Below, one piece after another: positions 11,113 through 21,960 of a stretch of 64,000 nt of DNA. Position 1 is the stretch's first letter. Each line of letters begins with the position of its first letter. The stretch spans positions 3,968,001 through 4,032,000 of the forward strand of contig OU862913.1 of NCBI GenBank assembly GCA_917880885.1. The letters are read 5' to 3'. The notes below the pieces were generated by a model that saw only the letters and a program-made list of their open reading frames with translations, ran no database searches and was not told where the DNA came from. A program made the position numbers and the translations under genes. This DNA is from Limnephilus marmoratus. Lineage: Eukaryota; Arthropoda; Insecta; Trichoptera; Limnephilidae.

Positions 11113-11752
11113 TAAAAATTCGTTGTGGGTCGGTTATAACTTGTAAAAGCGCTTTTTGTATTGATCGTGAATTGGAATTTGTGTTGTGGCAATGAATTGT
11201 TCCTTGGTCTATTCCCCCCTCTCGACCTCTGTTCTCCCCGGACTTCAGTTCGCACTCGATCGCAGTGAAATGCAGTTAGGCAGTGCATTCGTAAAACCGC
11301 ATATAAAATAATATAAAATCACATCAGAATAAAGAGTGGACAAAACAGCAAAGAAGCCATCTTACGTTTACCAACTCTAAGTACGTTTTCCGTACAGTAT
11401 TAAATTTGTTGCCTGAGTAATTACTTCGAGAAACAGAGATGATTTTTACCGTTAATTAAAACCTAGCCGAAACAACTTGTGCCTCTCATGTATTTTTTGT
11501 CATTTGAATGACCTTTTAGATAATTTTGTTTTATTTGTGTAGTTCTTGTTTTTTTTATCTTTATACAAACGCATGCAAAGTCATGAATCCTCTTTCTGAG
11601 TAGATTTTTTAAAATTAATTATGCCTATTTATGTTGTCCTGAGTTTTTATACAAAAAAAAAACACAGTATAAAAATGTCCGCATTACGGACGTTTTTAGC
11701 GAAAGCCTTCCATTCTTGAGAATCTTTCGATGGAATTTATACAACATACATA
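11113..11752. other. Upstream region of ZF-A, unassigned
   Basis: No gene recognised. A moderately GC-rich patch at 11190-11300 lies upstream of the exon and could hold a promoter or 5' exon, but no core promoter motif is convincing. Confidence 0.4.
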
Positions 11753-12090
11753 TAGTCCAGTCAAGGAAGGAGGTGTAGAGTGCGTGAGCAGGAACCTAAG
11801 CGATTCCTTCAGAAATTTGTTCAGGGTGCTTAGGATGGGAACATACTAGCGTGAGCCAATTTTCGGGTTTCCGCTTATATAAAAGCTCATAAAATTATCT
11901 TCAATTTTTATTCTTTACGTAATTTTCAAAATCCCAGCCTTTTTTGAGTTACACGCTTCATAAATGTAGATATTTTCAAATAAAATAATTTTATCACACA
12001 TTTTTCATCAAACTTTCCTTCATATCGTCTAAAATATTCATCAAAGAAAGAAATTTATTGGAAATAAGATGTAAAGGATTTATTTCCCTT
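11753..12090 (+). repeat. Left long inverted repeat
   Basis: Matches the reverse complement of 14745-15385 along its length with indels. Outer end AGTCCAGTCAAGGAAGG. Confidence 0.7.
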
Positions 12091-12353
12091 TTAGAATATA
12101 TACATATATAATAATCAAATTTATCTCCACCCAGTCAACATTAACAGCATTTTTTAAGTTTATATTTGTAAAATGTTGTCATTTAAAAAAAAACTGTTTT
12201 ATCTTATTACTGACACAAAACTTTTGTTAATTCGCCAAATAATATGGTGACCCATCTTAAAAGCCAGCTAATAAATAAAATAGACAAAAATCATATTACT
12301 TGAAAAATTCAAGTTGTATTTTTTAAAGATAATGTAAAATATCTCATGATAAT

Positions 12354-12629
12354 TGTGGTGAACGTATGTCTTGCGGTATAAAAGAGACATGCGTGTATGA
12401 GTGAGACAGCATGAGTAACGTATAAAAGGTTGTGAATGTTGTCCATTCGTCCTCTTTTCGCATCAGACTTCCTACGAAGCACTACTGTATCAATATCACG
12501 GAATAAACAGTAATAGTCTACCCACGACGTATTAGTATTGCAATCCCACTGAGATCATAATCAGAAGAATCTGGATCCATCAGCAACGGAGTCCAGAGGT
12601 AATGTAGATAACCGGCCACGGTCATCACA
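12354..12629 (+). mobile_element. Solo LTR, 276 bp, with 5-bp target duplication
   Basis: Begins TGTGGTGA and ends TCATCACA (7 of 8 inverted match). It is flanked by ATAAT on both sides (12349-12353 and 12630-12634). Inside are two TATAAAA-type boxes (near 12375 and 12423) and a polyadenylation signal AATAAA (near 12503), in the order expected of an LTR read on the plus strand. No internal retrotransposon sequence remains, consistent with LTR-LTR recombination. Confidence 0.8.
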
Positions 12630-12739
12630 ATAATTTTATTCTATTTCGTTATATTAAGTACATAAAATTATAAACCTCATTGTTATTACTGTTCTCAATA
12701 ACATCATGTTACACTCTCAACTTTATATGGATTCACGTT

Positions 12740-14400
12740 TTCATCCTCTTTGGACGTGACGGTCCTGGCAAGCGTTGTTCATCCATGGCATCTTCATCTT
12801 CAGTAGTGGATGGTTCTTGCTGAATGGGCTTTACGTCGTCTTCATCGTCGTCCTCGGCAACAGCACGCTATTGAGACATCTCCCTTGGCAGTGGAGGCAC
12901 GCTGCAGAACAATTCAGCAATGCTTTTCAGCATCCAAATTTGCCAATTGCACAATCCTTGGTGCAGCGGCAAAATATCATTTTCAGAAGGACATCTGGTT
13001 GTGGTGGATCTTCTGTTATAATTGGCACCAGGGTGTCTCCTTCATGTTTCCACCCCCATTCTTCCGGGGCAGCTCAAACCCGAGCCACCGCTGAACTTGG
13101 TGGTAGGTGCGCCGGGAACGACTGGAAGCGGAACTAGTAAAGGGAGGTATGTCTTTTTGGCGCCGCATACCATTTCAGGAAGCATTTAATTTCCAGCCTC
13201 TCCAGCCTCGTCGTTAGTAGAAGAGGGGTTGTAAAAATCATTGCTGCTTGCTTAATGATTTTTGACTCCAAGTACAATTTTGAGAATCCCACCTTGCTTC
13301 TTCTGAAAGTTGCAGATGTTGTGTCGCAGCCGATAAATGAATGTCAGAGCCTGTTCCACATCCTGATGTGTTTAAATCCACGGTACTGCGACTCTTGTGG
13401 ACTGTGCCATTGTTTTGGTTCTTCCTCGTCCGGGTTTCAGTAGCAGAATATCTTGGGTGGAAGGAGTGGAAGCAATCGACAGCCACAGAATTGTGAGAGG
13501 ATTGTTCCACAGCTTCACGATAAAGACGTCAGCAACATCGGTGGCCTGAAGTGTCTGTATCCCATTCTATCGAAGCTTTGTCTGCAGAAAGAATATGAAG
13601 TTAGATAAAAATCTTCTAGTTTAACGGGTATTGATGCGTTCCATGTCAAATTGATGTCAGCTGACCTTGTCAGTCTGTATCGTCGCATCGGTCCTTGTGA
13701 TTTCGCACTGTTGGCTGAGCTTGTGTACCCATCAAATACCAAAGTATGAGTCATTTCAGGATAGTGGTAGTTGACGTAGGTGATATAATGATCACAAATT
13801 GTGGCAAAGGAGGCATCTTTTCGCCAAGTTACTCTGTATAGTAGAAATCCTTCGTCCACAACTATGTTCATCTAAGACGGTAGAATAGTTTTTTGGTAGG
13901 CTCGAATAAGCTGTACAGGACAGATTTAGTTGTCTTTCACATCCGACTTTCATTGAACAGTGCCAAGAGAAATGGGGCCAAATCACACTCAAATAATTTC
14001 ACAAAACCTCATCTGATCGTTTGCTTGTACACATCCGCTATGTTGGGTCAATTGCAAATTTTTCATCGTGAATTTTTATCGATGAGCTGACAGAAGAAAT
14101 TGGTATTGCCCGATCTTTGCGGGACAACTTGAAATCTGAATGTAAAGACCACTATCGCATCATTGCCTTTTCACCAAACAGCATCGTAGCAAGTGATTGT
14201 GGCATCTCCGACGACTCCACTGAAAATTGACATTATTTCACTGGTTTGTGGGAAGGGAACTATTTTGCGTACAAAGTTGTCACAACTCTGCGTACAGATT
14301 TCCAGAAGGGTCTTCGATTTCACTTTAGAGCGGCTCCTCTACCTTCGTCACACCAGCTCGTGCGTGTGGTTGAACATATCACGGACGGACTTAATATAAA
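12740..14400 (-). pseudogene. Decayed copy of an uncharacterised Cys-rich protein family
   Basis: Read on the minus strand from 14400, across several frames, the order of conserved blocks is as follows. LAPFLLALFNES lies near 13975-13940. VFDGY, followed by a basic RR region and IPVKLEDF, lies at 13750-13600. ATDVADVFIVK lies near 13545-13510. A C-terminal block near 13030-12880 has WGW, LVPIITEDPPQPDVLLK and CRCTKDC, followed by further cysteines, then an acidic DDDEDD tail near 12850-12800. I know this block order from multicopy uncharacterised proteins of insects and cnidarians, with no established function. Many frameshifts and stops make it non-functional. It lies wholly between long inverted repeats, so it may be that element's own gene. 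Confidence 0.6.
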
Positions 14401-14744
14401 CAAATAAACGGTGTAAGTAAAGTAAGTAAAGGTTTTGACAAAATATGGCATTTTTATAAGATGTTCCTCCTGGGCTTTCCAATATCATTTCTCAAAATAA
14501 TTCACAGCTATCTTACGGATCGCACCTTCAAGGTAACACTAGACGAGATTTTCTCCACAGAGTCATTAAACAATTTTTTTTAGGAATTCTTAACATAAAA
14601 GAAATCCAAATTCAACTCACAAAATATGTTAAAAACAAAAATGGTGTGTCAGCAATAATAAAAAAAACAGCTTTTCTGAAAATGATCTAACATTTTACGA
14701 AAAAACTTATAATTGCTGTAAATATTAACTGGTTGGTAAGTAAT

Positions 14745-15385
14745 TTGCATATATATTATAAATAATTAAATTCTTTACAACTTATTTAGATAAATTTATT
14801 TCTTTGATGAATATTTTAGGCGATATAAGGAAATGTTTGATGAAAAATATGAGGAAAAATGATTTTTTTCAAAAATATCTACATTTTTGGAGCGTGTACC
14901 TAACTCAAAAACGGCAGTGATTTCTAAAATTACGCATAGAATAAAAGTACTAGATAATTTTATTACCTTTTACTTTCATTTATTTATTGACGCCCTATTG
15001 GGCTTTTACATATAAAATACAAATTTAATTTATAACAGCAGTATAACACAAAATAAAAAAAGATTAAAAAATATACAAATAAAGCATAAACTCAATGTAA
15101 AATAATAGGAATACATCTAATGCTAATCCCACATGGATGACTTTAGGGAACTCGTATGTACAAATACCTACGAGCACTTAAATTATTTATTATTATTTTC
15201 CTCTGCGACGCACCACTTTCGAGATGTAAGCGGAAACCCGAAAAATTGAGATCTCCCCCCCCCCCTCCTAGCTCATCACCTAGACATCAAGTCAAGTATT
15301 GTAGGTACGTTCACACCCTAAGCATCCTGCTCCTGATTCCTGCTCACGCACTCTACACCTCCTTTGGACCATTCATTGACTGGAC
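14745..15385 (-). repeat. Right long inverted repeat, interrupted
   Basis: Reverse-complement partner of 11753-12090. Homology breaks at about 14968 and resumes at about 15220 with GCGGAAACCCGAAAA. The break is filled by LINE 3'-UTR-like DNA. Confidence 0.7.
14968..15220 (-). mobile_element. LINE 3'-end-like insertion in the right inverted repeat
   Basis: Begins TTTCATTTATTTATTGACGCCCTATTGGGC, written here only as a landmark, and runs into A-rich, coding-free DNA. T-rich ends of this kind mark the 3' tails of minus-strand insect LINEs. It interrupts the homology between the two inverted-repeat arms, so it is younger than the element. Confidence 0.45.
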
Positions 15386-15558
15386 TGAAAGTATTTAAGT
15401 GCAAGTTAAGTATTGAAAAATCACTGAGATTAATACATAGGTATTGTTTGAATTTTTTTTGGGAGACATTTTGTCACTTGTTTGAAGAAAAATAAAAACT
15501 ATCCAATATATAAGAAACCAAGTAGAAATTGTTCGATTATTGCAATGATAAAAAATAC

Positions 15559-15727
15559 CAGAAATATTTTCGGAAATAGATTCCAAGTTTTCATTTTTGA
15601 TGATTGGATAATACATGTCACTTTCCATAAAGATCTCAAAAGCACTCTCTTCCGCACTTGTGCCTGGTTCTAACTTGATGGAGGTGGAATCCATACTTCT
15701 ACGTAAGGGCTTGGTAGTTCTGTACAT
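15559..15727 (-). pseudogene. Orphan N-terminal exon, diverged KKEC-family member
   Basis: Acceptor TTTCAG directly precedes ATG at 15727. The frame reads MYRTTKPLRRSMDSTSIKLEP, then an acidic stretch with Met/Tyr (FMESDMYYPII), then KNENLESISENIS, and meets a GTATTT donor after 15559. The SIKLEP and KNENLE blocks align with IKTEP and KKECLE of the other copies. No finger array follows before the inverted-repeat element, so it is orphaned or part of a rearranged gene. Confidence 0.5.
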
Positions 15728-15893
15728 CTGAAACTAATAAAACATTTTAATAATGAACAACCGTGACAGGTCTATTAAATTGTCTCCGCGAAATAAATGC
15801 CATACTGCAATACAAAGGCCTAAAAAAGAACTAAAATAATATTGCCAGTTTAACCACGGATTTAAAGCCTAGCTGAAAGTGTGAAGGGTAAAT

Positions 15894-16460
15894 CCCGTTT
15901 ATAATAGGAATAGTCTGTAATCCGTATTCGATAAGCCCTAGGCCTAGGAAGTTGGAAGATAGGAAACCTGTGTATCCGTTTATATTAGGAATAGTCTGCA
16001 ATCCGTATTCGATAAGCCCTAGACCTAGGAAGTTGGAAGATAGGAAACCTGTGTATCCATTTATAATAGCGATAGTCTGTAAACCGTATTCGATAAGCCC
16101 TAGGCCTAGGAAGTTGGAAGATAGGAAACCTGTGTATCCATTTATAATAGCGATAGTCTGTAAACCGTATTCGACAAGCCCTAGGCCTAGGAAGTTGGAA
16201 GATAGGAAACCTGTGTATCCATTTATAATAGCGATAGTCTGTAAACCGTATTCGATAAGCCCTAGGCCTAGGAAGTTGGAAGATAGGAAACCTGTGTATC
16301 CGTTTATATTAGGAATAGTCTGCAATCCGTATTCGATAAGCCCTAGACCTAGGAAGTTGGAAGATAGGAAACCTGTGTATCCATTTATAATAGCGATAGT
16401 CTGTAAACCGTATTCGATAAGCCTTAGGCCTAGGAAGTTGGAAGATAGGAAACCTGTGTA
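15894..16460. repeat. 81-bp minisatellite, seven units
   Basis: Units start at 15894, 15975, 16056, 16137, 16218, 16299 and 16380. Each carries the palindrome CCTAGGCCTAGG or a one-base variant. Because 81 is divisible by 3, both strands show spurious repetitive open frames (27-residue period). Units 2 and 6 share the same variant (TTTATATTAGG, AGACCTAGG), while units 3, 4, 5 and 7 share another (CCATTTATAATAGCG). This points to higher-order duplication. Confidence 0.9.
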
Positions 16461-17095
16461 TCAGGCAAAAATAGACCCCAATTTTTATTTTTTTATTCCA
16501 CAACATGGTTCAACTTTATCTTTTACGGTTGCAGATTGCAGAAAGCTTAGATACATGCTGAAATTTATTTATTTTCGATCGATACTCTATGGCTATGGTA
16601 TCTACTATTCAGTTTAGTTGTAAATAATTTTGTGAACAAATATTTACCCGGAGTTAATAAATATTTTACCAAATTTTATATATATATGCTGAAGAAGAAA
16701 GAGATCTAATATAAAATAATGAATATAAATGACGCGGAATTGATTTATTAGGTCGAAACATTTCTTGGTAAATTTCTATGACAAGATAGAAAAAGATTAT
16801 AAAGACAGAAATGTCGTAGAAAGCTCCTGGTTATTTGACTGTAATATGCAGTGTATGCTAGCCCTAGAATTGACAAAAACATTCCACATGCAACAATGTC
16901 CGACGAACCCATCGTTTCAATATTTATTTATGCAAAACGATATGACTTAACTCTCGGTTGACAGTTGACATAGACAAGCGGCATGGTCACTTCTATGGGC
17001 GTATTCTATTCCTATTCCAATTAAAAACAACCATATAAAATATTACGGATAACGGCACCGGCCTATCCTTATCGCTTATTCCTATTATAAACGGG
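15894..17095. mobile_element. DNA transposon with 19-bp perfect inverted ends containing a minisatellite
   Basis: CCCGTTTATAATAGGAATA at 15894-15912 is exactly inverted at 17077-17095. No transposase is recognised between. The left end is also the first segment of an 81-bp tandem array. The target duplication is unresolved (left flank GGGTAAAT, right flank GCGTAAG). Confidence 0.65.
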
Positions 17096-17099
17096 GCGT

Positions 17100-18220
17100 A
17101 AGTTAATGGAGCGAAAACAAATCCAACTTCGAGTTTTCATTTGTCGCACCCAAATGACAGCCGTTTTTCTCCGGAACAACGCGATTTGTGGTGGTATTGT
17201 AAAATATACAACGATATACTTAGCTATTACTTTGTTGATAACAAGTCGATATAACGAGGTTGAAGGATTTCTTGATAAAAGACGTGAACGCTTTATCGAA
17301 GTTTACGAATTGACGGAAAACCTAACCAACAGACGACTGACAGCAAGCGGCGGAGGTTATCCATAGAGACTAAGGAATTAAGAAATTATTTTTCGTTTTC
17401 AAGATGAAATCTCAGTGCTGCCACTGCTTGTAGACGAAAAATCGGAAAATCGTCGGCAAGGTACCCGATGCGTCGAAATTAAAAAAAAATGGTATCGCTT
17501 TAGCGAGCAAAAACATCGGAAGCATAATCCTTTCGTGGTGTCGAAGTTTTTTGCACGGATAATACGGAATATTCTTCTTTTTATCTAATAGACAATCAAA
17601 TATAACATTTTCGAAAATACCACGTAACATTTAGGTAATTCAGCACCATTTAAATTATTTTTAAGTTTTTGGTTTTGCTTTTATATGACTTAGTGTAAAA
17701 AGTGTACGAATCCTACATGCTCTCCCCCAATCTTTGAAAAAGTTTGTCCCCTTTTAATATTATGCAATGTAGTACTCGGGTAGTAAAAAGGAATAAAGAT
17801 TTATTTGACTTTTCCAGGATTATTAATACTAGTATAATTTGAACTAAATTATGTCAGGGCGTCATTGGTTCTCTGTAATATTGAACATTTATGATTTATT
17901 TAGTTTTATTGTTGGCGTTGCGGCTTTTTTACATTTTTTCATCATTTCTTCGATTGGGATTATTTCCTTCTGGGGGATGGTAGCATTGCAATGGGTTTAC
18001 TGAATTCTATGGGTTTTGTTACATTTGTATAATACTATTGTTTTCACATTTATTTATAGCAGTTGGTTAGTATGGTTTTTCCCAATACCCTCCGGATTAT
18101 TTTCGAAGTGTATTTTATAGGTGTTTTGTCTTTTAGTTTATGACTTACAGTGCACTAAAATTGTCTTTTTGTTAAAATATGTTATTATTCAAACTATGAA
18201 AGGTAGGTACACAAGACTTA
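17100..18220. other. Unassigned intergenic DNA
   Basis: Short open frames exist on both strands at 17106-17366 and 17412-17630, but none has recognisable domains or splice context. Nothing can be supported. Confidence 0.5.
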
Positions 18221-18366
18221 GACAAACCTCACCCCATGAACCCGGTACCCCTGCTAAGCCACCAAACGTAGAGAACTTAACTTCTTGGGGTGACCTACGG
18301 CAGGGGTGTTGGTTATCCAATATATAGTTCCCGGGCTGCGGTACCCATACCCGCCTGCCAAATTTT
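18221..18366 (+). repeat. Dispersed ~150-bp repeat, copy 3
   Basis: GACAAACCTCACCCCATGAA... to ...CGGTACCCATACCCGCCTGCC. Nearly collinear with copies at 8751 and 54689. Confidence 0.8.
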
Positions 18367-18636
18367 TTACCCATTCCTTCCTCCCAAATTTTAAGTAATA
18401 CGACTAAGAAAGCTTTAAAGGCGCGTACCTACAGATTATATTTTTATATACAAAAAAATATTATCATAAATAATAGTATCAGATGCCTTTATGTATCATA
18501 AAAAAAATTTCAAAGCAGTTCTACAAATTAAACTAAAAAATAAAATGATTATAAACGTTTAACAACCTCAGAAACTAAACACATGTTTTCTGAAAAAGGT
18601 CGAAACTGACCGAGACTGTTGAAAGATAATTGCAGC

Positions 18637-18715
18637 CAGTGGCGTAGCTAGCATGGGTGGCACCCTGGGCGGAAAACGCGGTGTCACCCCCCCCCCCCCC
18701 CATTATTTTTTTTTT
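18637..18715 (+). mobile_element. hAT-like terminus with poly-C
   Basis: Begins CAGTGGCGTAGCTAGC, then GGTGGCACCCTGGGCGG and a C tract, as at 5174. The possible opposite end at 22296 does not give a matching 8-bp duplication. Confidence 0.45.
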
Positions 18716-19091
18716 GATAAATTCGAAACACAAATTATGACTTCCTAAAATATAAAAAACATTTCTAGCTAGTCAAATATGTAAAAAAAATGTTATCCTC
18801 AAAATTAAAAACACTAACAGAATAACAGCTTTTTCAACAATCGATAGGTGATAATTTCCTTCGCGAGTTCCCGTCAATCACAATGTACGAAAGAAATGAG
18901 AATGACACAGGGGAAAAGCGAGGAATATTTCATGGGAATCCCCAATATATCAATATTAAGAGCTAGGAACGAAAAAAAAATAACAGAATTTTTGGGGAAT
19001 GCTCACCGACCGAACCAAATAGCTATAAATAACAATTCCGTTTGGAGTCTTCAATTCTTATATGCTGCAAAAATCTGAAAAAAATTATTTG

Positions 19092-19190
19092 CTTTCATGA
19101 AAACATTATTATGTTTTCATGAAAGTACATATTTAAATACAAAACTGGTTATAACCAATACTTAGGTTAAAACCAGTTTTGTGTTCAAAG
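19092..19190. repeat. Two adjacent hairpins
   Basis: A perfect 15-bp stem CTTTCATGAAAACAT (19092-19106) pairs with 19111-19125 over a 4-nt loop. Directly after it, ACAAAACTGGTT pairs with AACCAGTTTTGT (within ~19139-19184). The AACCAGTTTTGTGTT half recurs near 21336 and 21938, at the edges of the eroded zinc-finger repeats. Confidence 0.75.
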
Positions 19191-19204
19191 TGTGACGATA
19201 AAAT

Positions 19205-19345
19205 TTCAATCGTGAAATAGTAAAGGGGGCGTTCAAATATAACGTAACGCAATTTTTGAAAATTTTTCACCCTATTTCCCCCCATTCAATGCGCAGTAAA
19301 ATTTTTCTGCACCTCCCTCCTCCTAAACGTTACGTAACACCCAAG
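19205..19345. mobile_element. MITE-like inverted segment
   Basis: GGGGGCGTTCAAATATAACGTAACGC near 19226 (cited as a landmark) is loosely inverted by CGTTACGTAACACCC near 19328. No target duplication was found. Low support. Confidence 0.35.
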
Positions 19346-19732
19346 TAACAATTTTTACCTAAAGTCTCAATTAAATTGCGCAAAGTACTGGAAAGTCGCT
19401 TAAATACCTTTTTCTTGTTTTAATCGCGTTTGCAGTAAAAGTAAAATAAGAGTTTCAAACTCGCAATATGTCCATGTGTATATTGTTTATTTTATTGTTT
19501 TAAATTGTAATTCATAAACAAATTGGGAAAATATTATTATTTTTATCGGCCTTTCATTCCTTCCGGATCTCCACAATTTAATAATGTCTTACCTTAAGTA
19601 CTTACACCTATATGGTTCTACAACACATATTTCGTTTTACATTAGCCACCCTGAGGAGGCCCTGAAGAAAGTAATTTTACAAAGGTTTCCATATGCAGCA
19701 ACACTTTACTCCACTATAATTCTTAACCTTAC

Positions 19733-19890
19733 TCAGAGTGGAGTAAACCTTTTTCATGATCTGAATGCAGTTATACATGTCCTCAAAACGAAGATTTAAA
19801 AGTCCACAGTATGATTCACAGAAGAGAAAAACCTTTTTCTTGTCCTGATTGTAACTATTCGTGTTCACAAAGGGGATACATATTTTATTT
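19733..19890 (+). pseudogene. C2H2 zinc-finger remnant (plus strand)
   Basis: In shifting frames the plus strand reads linker and finger pieces: LKVHSMIHRREKPFSC, then PDCNYSCSQRGY. This is the same finger style as ZF-B, and the only plus-strand array in the window. A SINE interrupts it at 19891. A last linker-finger piece (CGEKPFTCSNCN) appears beyond the SINE near 20118-20153. Confidence 0.7.
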
Positions 19891-20088
19891 GTTTTTTTTT
19901 TTAAAAGAAAGACAAACATTTTCGGGTTACGAATAACCCAACAATGTTTGAAAATCTCCTATTACCACCACAGAAAGCCGAACGTGTTGCTTGTGTTGTG
20001 ATGGAGAACTTGGCGGCCAGCCGAAGAATTGAACACGCGACGCTCAAATGGGATCCAAGCGCTATGCCCACTCAACCACCGACCAGTC
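19891..20088 (-). mobile_element. tRNA-derived SINE, copy 1
   Basis: On the minus strand: GACTGGTCGGTGGTTGAGTGGGCA (landmark), A-box-like GGTTGAGTGGGC, B-box-like GTGTTCAATTC, a body with GGAGATTTTCAAACATTG and GGGTTATTCGTAACCC, and a 3' A-rich end (poly-T at 19891). It is collinear with 25982-26178 and sits inside the zinc-finger remnant. Confidence 0.8.
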
Positions 20089-20749
20089 ATATGAAGTCAG
20101 TTGCTGACTCAGTGCGGAGAAAAACCTTTTACATGTTCCAACTGCAACTAAATTACGCACAATCAATACAAAATTCTATCGTTAAATTACTAGTTAAAAA
20201 AAATATTTTTTCGCAGAGACGAAACATTTCACTTTTGCATCAAAATTTAACAGTTTTGCCGGTGCAAGCCTTATTATGGTATAAAATATTGATTCAGCAC
20301 ATATCTGACTCTGAGTATAAGTTTAATAAGTCAAATTGTCCCACACATTTAATTTTAAAATAAAATTGTGAAATTATATCCCACACATTTAATTTAAATA
20401 AATTTGTGATTGCGATAAATAGTTAAGATACAGTTTTATTACAATTTTTTTAAGAAAGGGAATCTGTATTTAAAATTTTAAGTTTATTCTATTTTAGGTA
20501 CTTTAATTCGAATATTCGCAGGCGTGTATTTTTGAGACAATCCACATTTTCAATATCAAAATTTTAATATTTAGAAACAATAATGTTCTAATAAGCACAT
20601 CAGGAAAAATTACTATATCTAGATTTTAGAACAATTTTGTTTTTTGCAAAAGGATAAAAATAAAAACAATTAAAAGGAACATTTAAAATGCATGGGAAGA
20701 ACCGGAAATTTTGTGCGCAAACATTGACAGGCAAAAGTTATTATTCGAA

Positions 20750-21960
20750 GGGTTAAACCAGTTTTCAGAATGTAAAATTCCATTTGAGGATTCGTCTGCT
20801 GACACAATTCAAAGGAAAATATTATCTTATTCGAAATTCAGATATAAAATTCTAGTTGCAGACTCTGTATCATGTATCTGCTGCCAGAATCAGAGAAAAA
20901 CCACTTTCATGTTCTGAATGTACTTTTAATTCGCCGCATACAAACTTAATTCAAACCCATTTTGTGTTGAGAATGTAAATTTCCAGTTGTGGATTCATCT
21001 GTATGTTGACACCTTTCAAAGGAAAACATCCTTTTATTTGAAGTTCAGTTATAATATTTTATTTGCAGACTATGTATGTACTGCAAGAATTCAAGTAAAA
21101 CCATTTTCATGTTCTGAGTGTAGTTTAAATTCGCCAGGTACCTACAGATTTAATTAAAATCAGTACAGAATGTAAAATTCCAGTTGGATTCATCTGCTGA
21201 CACATATCGAAGGAAAGCATTGTTATTCGATGTGCAGTTATAAAATTCTAGTTGCAGACTGTTTATTTAATGCCAGAATCAAAGTAAAACCATTTTCATG
21301 TTCTGAGTGTAGATTTAATTCACCGTATTCAAACTGGTTTTGTGTTCAGATTACCACGATAAATTAAATAACGAGTTGCAGATCGTGCATCGAGTGAAGT
21401 TTTAAATTTGAGTTACATAATGCTGTAAAATTCTGAGAAATTGTTTGTTGCGTGTGTAACTATTATTTGGGGACGCAGTATCAATAAATCAACTTTGGAG
21501 TAGAATTTATAAACATGATTTTCGTTGAAAGAATACTCGTCAAATGTGATTTTATTTTTAAAAAATCCGGCTCGTATATAAATAGGTCGTAATACAAAAA
21601 TGGGATTTCCGAATACAATCCCCCCCCCCCATCCCCCAGCTGCTTTAAGTACCCAAATAAGTGGGCGGTGAAATTTTCCTACGCCCCGATGTTCTGAGTA
21701 TAGTTTTGATTCACCACATACAGATTTAGTTAAAACCAGTTTCGTGTTCTGAATGTAAGCGCCGGCAAAATCAAAGAAAAACCCTTTTCATGTTCTGAGT
21801 GTAGTATCAATTCACTGCATACAGATTTAAATAAAACCAGCTTTGTGTTCAGAATGTAAATGCCGCTAGAATCAAATAAAAACCATCTTTTTGTTCTGAG
21901 TGTAGTTTTGATAAACCGCATATTTGGTTTAATTCAAACCAGTTTTGTGTTATCAACATA
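20750..21960 (+). repeat. Eroded tandem repeats derived from zinc-finger sequence
   Basis: At least three ~200-220-bp units start near 20755, 20965 and 21160, with shortened units near 21690, 21770 and 21880. Each couples a non-coding half (AAAATTCCAGTTG...GATTCATCTGCTGACAC...TTCTAGTTGCAGACT) to a finger-like half (KPFSCSEC with SFNSP). The plus strand still reads the Cys-x2-Cys pair in most units. None is an intact finger. Confidence 0.65.

Larger units (their letters stand above)
11753..15385. mobile_element. Long-terminal-inverted-repeat element enclosing a Cys-rich gene
   Basis: Left arm ~11753-12090 and right arm ~14745-15385 are diverged reverse complements, with matching order of AGTCCAGTCAA, GTGCGTGAGCAGGAA, TTTTCGGGTTTCCGC, TTTTCATCAAAC and AAAATATTCATCAAAGAAA. 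The right arm is enlarged by an insertion (14968-15220). Between the arms lie a solo LTR and a decayed minus-strand gene. This is the architecture of a cut-and-paste DNA transposon about 3.1 kb long without insertions. No matching target duplication was found at AGTCCAGTC/GACTGGACT, so the exact ends are unproven. Confidence 0.65.

Noticed and set aside
15894..16460. CRISPR-like array
   Set aside because: The units are contiguous tandem copies with no unique spacers, in a eukaryotic genome.
15831..16617. Repetitive proteins on both strands
   Set aside because: Products of the 81-bp minisatellite, whose unit is a multiple of three; there is no independent coding evidence.
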